Assembly: GCA_902496275.1 (NCBI GenBank)
Contig: CABVAC010000058.1
Coordinates: forward strand, 1 to 8,188
Direction: 5' to 3'
DNA: 8,188 nucleotides
From: an uncultured Collinsella sp.
GTDB taxonomy: Bacteria; Actinomycetota; Coriobacteriia; Coriobacteriales; Coriobacteriaceae
In this document: positions 5,429-8,188 of the stretch, piece after piece
Layout of the letters: each line of letters begins with the position of its first letter
Position numbering within the stretch: the first letter of the stretch is position 1
Translations under genes and position numbers: made by a program
Notes under the pieces: generated by a model
What the model saw: the letters and a program-made list of their open reading frames with translations, nothing else
What the model was told of the DNA's origin: nothing
Databases searched by the model: none

Positions 5429-6421
5429 ATGGAGATCGACGAGCTCGAGCGTAGGCTCAGCGAACTGAGCGCCAGTGAGATCACTTATAAAGACGGCATG
5501 GCATTTGATTGGTCGATTATGACCGAGCATGTCGAAATCGACGGATGTCCAGTGTGCAAGATTGGGCAGCCAGGGTTTGCCTATGCCCAGCCCGGCATGC
5601 CGCGTGGCCTGACGATAAGGAAAAACTCGCGCTTTAATGCAGTTCCCGAGCACGTGCATGATTACGTGGAGCTGAGCTATGTGTATCGCGGACGCTGCCC
5701 GCAGACGGTGGCGGGGGAGAGGCTCGAGCTGGGCCGCAACGAGGTGCTTTTGCTCGACGCCCTCTGCCCGCATGCCGTGGCGGCGCTTGGTGAGGACGAC
5801 ATCATGCTAAGCATGACCGTTTCACGCTCTTTTTTGCGCCGGAGTCTCGAGTCGAGCCTCTCGCGCGAGAGCGCGGTCTCGCGGTTTTTGTTCAACGCGC
5901 TCAACAGCGAGACGGACCATCGGGGCCATGTCCGTTTTCATTGCGGCGAGAGCCGTCGGATTCGGCGCTACATGCAGGAGATGCTCTGCGAGCTGTACGA
6001 CCCGAGCCCCAACGGTCCCGAGATCGTCTTGCGTCTGTTTCAGCTGTTTTTGGCCGAGCTCATGGATTGCTACGAGCGCGAGCTGGTGCGCGGCGCGGCG
6101 GACGGCGCGGCGGGGCCCACTGCCCTGGTGACGGGAATGCTTGGCTATATCGATCGCGAATTCGCTGCATGCTCCCTCGAGGGGATGGCGGCGGAGTTTG
6201 GCTTGAGCCCTAATTATGCGACGGCGCTCCTCAAGCGGCATGTGGGCAAGACCTTTAGGCAGCTTGTGCAGGAGCGACGCCTGGTACGTGCGGCCGAGCT
6301 TCTGCGCGGCGGCGCCACGGCCGGGGCGGCTGCGCATGCGGTGGGCTATGAAAACATGAGCTTCTTCTACCGTAAGTTTCACGACAAGTATGGCTGCACC
6401 CCCGCGGCATACCGCCGGTAA
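5429..6421 (+). CDS. AraC-family transcriptional regulator with cupin-like sensor domain
   Basis: 330 residues. Residues about 62-135 look like the AraC-type cupin sensor, with PEHVHDYVELSYVYRGR (73-89, histidines 75 and 77) and a beta-rich segment to MLSMTVSRSF. Residues about 232-330 form the two-helix-turn-helix AraC domain: SLEGMAAEFGLSPNYATALL (249-268) and AVGYENMSFFYRKFHDKYG (304-322), ending in CTPAAYRR as is usual for the family. The ATG at 5429 is the first in frame but has no clear Shine-Dalgarno; a start at 5498 is possible, though it would give a shorter N-terminus. It is divergent from the GH106-like gene (114 bp apart) and 167 bp upstream of the GH1 gene, so it is a likely local activator of one or both in response to a sugar. 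Family is firm; ligand unknown. Confidence 0.92.
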   Translation: MEIDELERRLSELSASEITYKDGMAFDWSIMTEHVEIDGCPVCKIGQPGFAYAQPGMPRGLTIRKNSRFNAVPEHVHDYVELSYVYRGRCPQTVAGERLELGRNEVLLLDALCPHAVAALGEDDIMLSMTVSRSFLRRSLESSLSRESAVSRFLFNALNSETDHRGHVRFHCGESRRIRRYMQEMLCELYDPSPNGPEIVLRLFQLFLAELMDCYERELVRGAADGAAGPTALVTGMLGYIDREFAACSLEGMAAEFGLSPNYATALLKRHVGKTFRQLVQERRLVRAAELLRGGATAGAAAHAVGYENMSFFYRKFHDKYGCTPAAYRR

Positions 6422-6468
6422 GCGCGGGGCGGATCGTCTTCGCTCCTTCGGTGTCAAAAAGTTTCAGC

Positions 6469-6487
6469 TGCAGCGCTGTTGCAGCGC
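6469..6487. promoter_or_regulatory. Direct repeat upstream of the GH1 gene, candidate AraC site
   Basis: TGCAGCGC occurs at 6469-6476 and 6480-6487, so the half-sites repeat every 11 bp, one helical turn, on the same DNA face. AraC-type proteins often bind direct repeats. No convincing -35/-10 pair was found nearby, so the GH1 gene may also be read through from the AraC gene. Confidence 0.3.
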
Positions 6488-6588
6488 GCGTCTGCGAAAA
6501 GAAGTGTCGGGTTTGGCACCCCTGCCCCTGTCTGTCGCGTGCGTGGGCGATACTCGGCCTATCGACCCGCAATGCAAAGGAGATGCTC

Positions 6589-8037
6589 ATGGCAAACATC
6601 AAGTTCCCCGAGGGTTTCTATTGGGGTGGCGCCACGGCCGCCAATCAGTTTGAGGGCGCTTGGAACGTGGACGGCCGCGGTCCTTCGGTCGACGACCATT
6701 TCTTGGGCGGCAGCTACAAGGAGCCGCGTCAGATCACGATCGACATCGACCCCAACCGCTTCTACCCCAACCATGACGGCATCGATTTCTACCATCACTA
6801 CGAGGAGGACATCGCGCTGTTCGCCGAGATGGGCTTCAACATGTTCCGCATGTCCATCTCTTGGAGCCGCATCTTCCCCAACGGTGACGACGCCGAGCCC
6901 AACGAGGCAGGTCTCGCCTTCTACGACCGCGTCTTCGACTGCCTGCGCGCTCACAATATTGAGCCGCTCGTGACCCTGTCGCACTACGAGATGCCCTATC
7001 ACCTGGTCGAGAAATACAATGGCTGGGCGAGCCGCGAGCTCATCGGCTTCTTTGAGAAGTACTGCCAGACCGTCTTCGACCGCTATCAGGACAAGGTCAA
7101 GTTCTGGCTCACCTTCAACGAGATCAACTGCGGCACCCAGGACATGGGTAACCTCTTTGGGACCAGCATGATCCAGGGCTTTGAGGGCCCGGCTTCGGCG
7201 GTCCACACCACGCCGCAGGCCCGTATGCAGGCCCTGCATCACCAGTTTGTCGCCAGCGGCCGCGTCGTGCGCTATGCCCACGAGCACTATCCGCAGTTTA
7301 AGATGGGCAACATGGACTGCTTCATCCTCTCCTATGCCGCCACGTGCGATCCGGCCGACGTGTTCGCCACGCAGCAGGAGATGAATACCATGAACTGGTA
7401 CTGCTCCGACGTGCAGGTGCGCGGCAAGTATCCGTTCTATGCCAAGCGCTTCTGGGCCGAAAACGATGTCGAGCTCGTGATGGAGGACGGCGACCTGCAG
7501 GATATCGCCGACGGCAAGGTCGATTTCTACACCTTTAGCTACTACATGTCCGGCACCGTGGGCACCCACAAGGATCACGAGATGACCGAGGGCAACATGA
7601 CCTTTGGCGGCAAGAACCCCTATCTGGAGTCCACCGATTGGGGCTGGCAGATCGATCCGCTGGGCCTGCGCATCGCCCTCAACGAGATTTACGCCCGCTA
7701 CGAGATTCCGCTGATGGTGGTCGAGAACGGCATGGGCGCCTACGACGAGGTCGAGGAGGACGGCTCCATCCATGACCCGTATCGCATCGCCTACTTGCAG
7801 AGCCACGTCAAGGCCATGGGCGAGGCCATTGCCGACGGCGTCGACCTGATCGCCTACACCTGGTGGGGCCCCATCGACCTGGTTTCCGCCGGCACGGGCG
7901 AGATGCGCAAGCGCTACGGCTTTATCCACGTCGATAAGTACGACGACGGCACCGGTACCTACGAGCGACGCCGCAAAGACAGCTTCTACGCCTACCAGAA
8001 GATCATCAAGTCCAACGGTGCCGAGGGCCTGGATTAA
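6589..8037 (+). CDS. GH1 6-phospho-beta-glucosidase
   Basis: Hydrolyses phosphorylated beta-glucosides, such as cellobiose or aryl-glucoside 6-phosphates taken up by a PTS, to glucose 6-phosphate plus the aglycone or sugar, in the cytoplasm. 482 residues, the normal GH1 length. The start at ATG 6589 is chosen because AAAGGAG (6576-6582) lies 6 bases upstream; the ATG at 6583 touches that site. The GH1 N-terminal signature FPEGFYWGGATAANQFEGAW is at residues 6-25. The acid/base is E178 (TFNEIN) and the nucleophile E379 (VVENGMG). The phosphate-binding set S433, K441 and Y443 (LVSAGTGEMRKRYG) replaces the NFEW motif of plain beta-glucosidases and resembles AscB/BglA-type enzymes. No PTS permease is present in the window. 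It follows the AraC gene on the same strand. Exact substrate is not determined. Confidence 0.93.
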   Translation: MANIKFPEGFYWGGATAANQFEGAWNVDGRGPSVDDHFLGGSYKEPRQITIDIDPNRFYPNHDGIDFYHHYEEDIALFAEMGFNMFRMSISWSRIFPNGDDAEPNEAGLAFYDRVFDCLRAHNIEPLVTLSHYEMPYHLVEKYNGWASRELIGFFEKYCQTVFDRYQDKVKFWLTFNEINCGTQDMGNLFGTSMIQGFEGPASAVHTTPQARMQALHHQFVASGRVVRYAHEHYPQFKMGNMDCFILSYAATCDPADVFATQQEMNTMNWYCSDVQVRGKYPFYAKRFWAENDVELVMEDGDLQDIADGKVDFYTFSYYMSGTVGTHKDHEMTEGNMTFGGKNPYLESTDWGWQIDPLGLRIALNEIYARYEIPLMVVENGMGAYDEVEEDGSIHDPYRIAYLQSHVKAMGEAIADGVDLIAYTWWGPIDLVSAGTGEMRKRYGFIHVDKYDDGTGTYERRRKDSFYAYQKIIKSNGAEGLD

Positions 8038-8075
8038 TCGACAATATGAGTGCCACCGGGGAAAAGCGTTGGGAT

Positions 8076-8096
8076 GGGCTCGCGATTCGAGTCCCC
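8076..8096. other. Hairpin after the GH1 gene, weak terminator candidate
   Basis: GGGCTCG pairs with CGAGTCCC with one bulged base and a short loop, about 40 bases after the GH1 stop codon. No U-tract follows, so termination is doubtful. Confidence 0.3.
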
Positions 8097-8099
8097 ACC

Positions 8100-8128
8100 T
8101 TAGCATTTGAACCATTTGGCACTATAAT
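8100..8128 (+). promoter_or_regulatory. Strong promoter of the gene cut by the window end
   Basis: TTAGCA (8100-8105), a 17-base spacer, then a perfect TATAAT (8123-8128). Transcription would begin near 8135, giving a leader of about 43 nt. The -10 overlaps TGGCACT (8117-8123), the right arm of a 7-bp inverted repeat whose left arm AGTGCCA is at 8049-8055. Confidence 0.75.
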
Positions 8129-8142
8129 CACCATAGGCATGC

Positions 8143-8156
8143 GCACAACGTTGCGC
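8143..8156. promoter_or_regulatory. Imperfect palindrome in the leader
   Basis: The perfect 8-bp core CAACGTTG (8146-8153) extends to a 14-bp imperfect palindrome just after the predicted transcription start. It may be an operator or a small RNA hairpin upstream of the ribosome binding site. Confidence 0.35.
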
Positions 8157-8177
8157 TTAATCAAGAGGAGAAAACGT

Positions 8178-8188
8178 ATGGGTCTGTT
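8178..8188 (+). CDS. Start of an unidentified gene, cut by the window edge
   Basis: ATG GGT CTG TT (Met-Gly-Leu...) follows GAGGAG (8165-8170) with a 7-base spacer, downstream of a strong promoter. Only three full codons are visible, so no function can be given. The strong promoter and ribosome binding site suggest a well-expressed gene that is not dependent on read-through from the GH1 gene. Confidence 0.6.

Noticed and set aside
5315..5773. N-terminal extension of the large hydrolase frame by 153 residues
   Set aside because: It lies antisense to the AraC-family gene, has no family similarity, and the ATG at 5314 has a near-perfect ribosome binding site and an upstream promoter.
8084..8105. 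tRNA 3'-end-like string (ATTCGAGTCCCCACC followed by TTAGCA)
   Set aside because: The 5' half of the T-stem and the rest of a cloverleaf are missing; the bases are explained by a local hairpin and a -35 box. An attachment-site remnant cannot be excluded but has no support here.
6559..8115. Long minus-strand open frame antisense to the GH1 gene
   Set aside because: A shadow of GC-rich codon use: low-complexity Val/Ala/His-rich translation with no recognisable domain, and the plus strand encodes a clear GH1 enzyme.

Overview
The window is a high-GC (about 60%) chromosomal segment. It most resembles a gut anaerobe of the Coriobacteriia, Collinsella-like. That placement is an inference from three things: GC-rich codon use, a superoxide-reductase-type protein typical of anaerobes, and glycoside-utilisation genes. 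It has not been confirmed by any search.

Layout. (1) 1-536, plus strand: 3' part of pyrE (orotate phosphoribosyltransferase), followed by a hairpin overlapping its stop codon and a U-tract terminator nested in a larger inverted repeat. (2) 703-832: an intergenic block of short palindromic repeats, REP-like, with GTAG tetranucleotides beside TCATT...AATGA arms. (3) 938-1558, plus strand: an XRE helix-turn-helix domain fused to a complete desulfoferrodoxin/superoxide reductase module. A 13-bp palindrome and a candidate promoter lie in front of it. (4) 1605-1699: an 18-bp-arm inverted repeat and a second copy of the repeat seen at 808-832, between convergent genes. (5) 1702-2556, minus: an RpiR-type regulator with a SIS domain. 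(6) 2723-5314, minus: a large cytoplasmic glycoside hydrolase that looks related to GH106. (7) 5429-6421, plus: an AraC-family regulator, divergent from the hydrolase, with overlapping candidate promoters around a palindrome. (8) 6589-8037, plus: a GH1 6-phospho-beta-glucosidase. (9) 8100-8188: a strong promoter, a leader palindrome, a good ribosome binding site and the first codons of another gene.

How the genes may work together. Two glycoside hydrolases sit among two sugar-type regulators (RpiR sensing phosphosugars through SIS; AraC with a cupin-like sensor). This looks like a small catabolic locus for an imported glycoside. The GH1 enzyme has the Ser/Lys/Tyr phosphate-binding signature, so its substrate is probably brought in phosphorylated by a PTS that lies outside the window. 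The GH106-like enzyme lacks a signal peptide and would act inside the cell. The HTH-superoxide reductase is a separate unit, bracketed by repeats and possibly acquired or redox-sensing. The most noteworthy item is this fusion: it keeps every iron ligand of both desulfoferrodoxin centres but lacks the conserved Glu-Lys pair next to the first His ligand.
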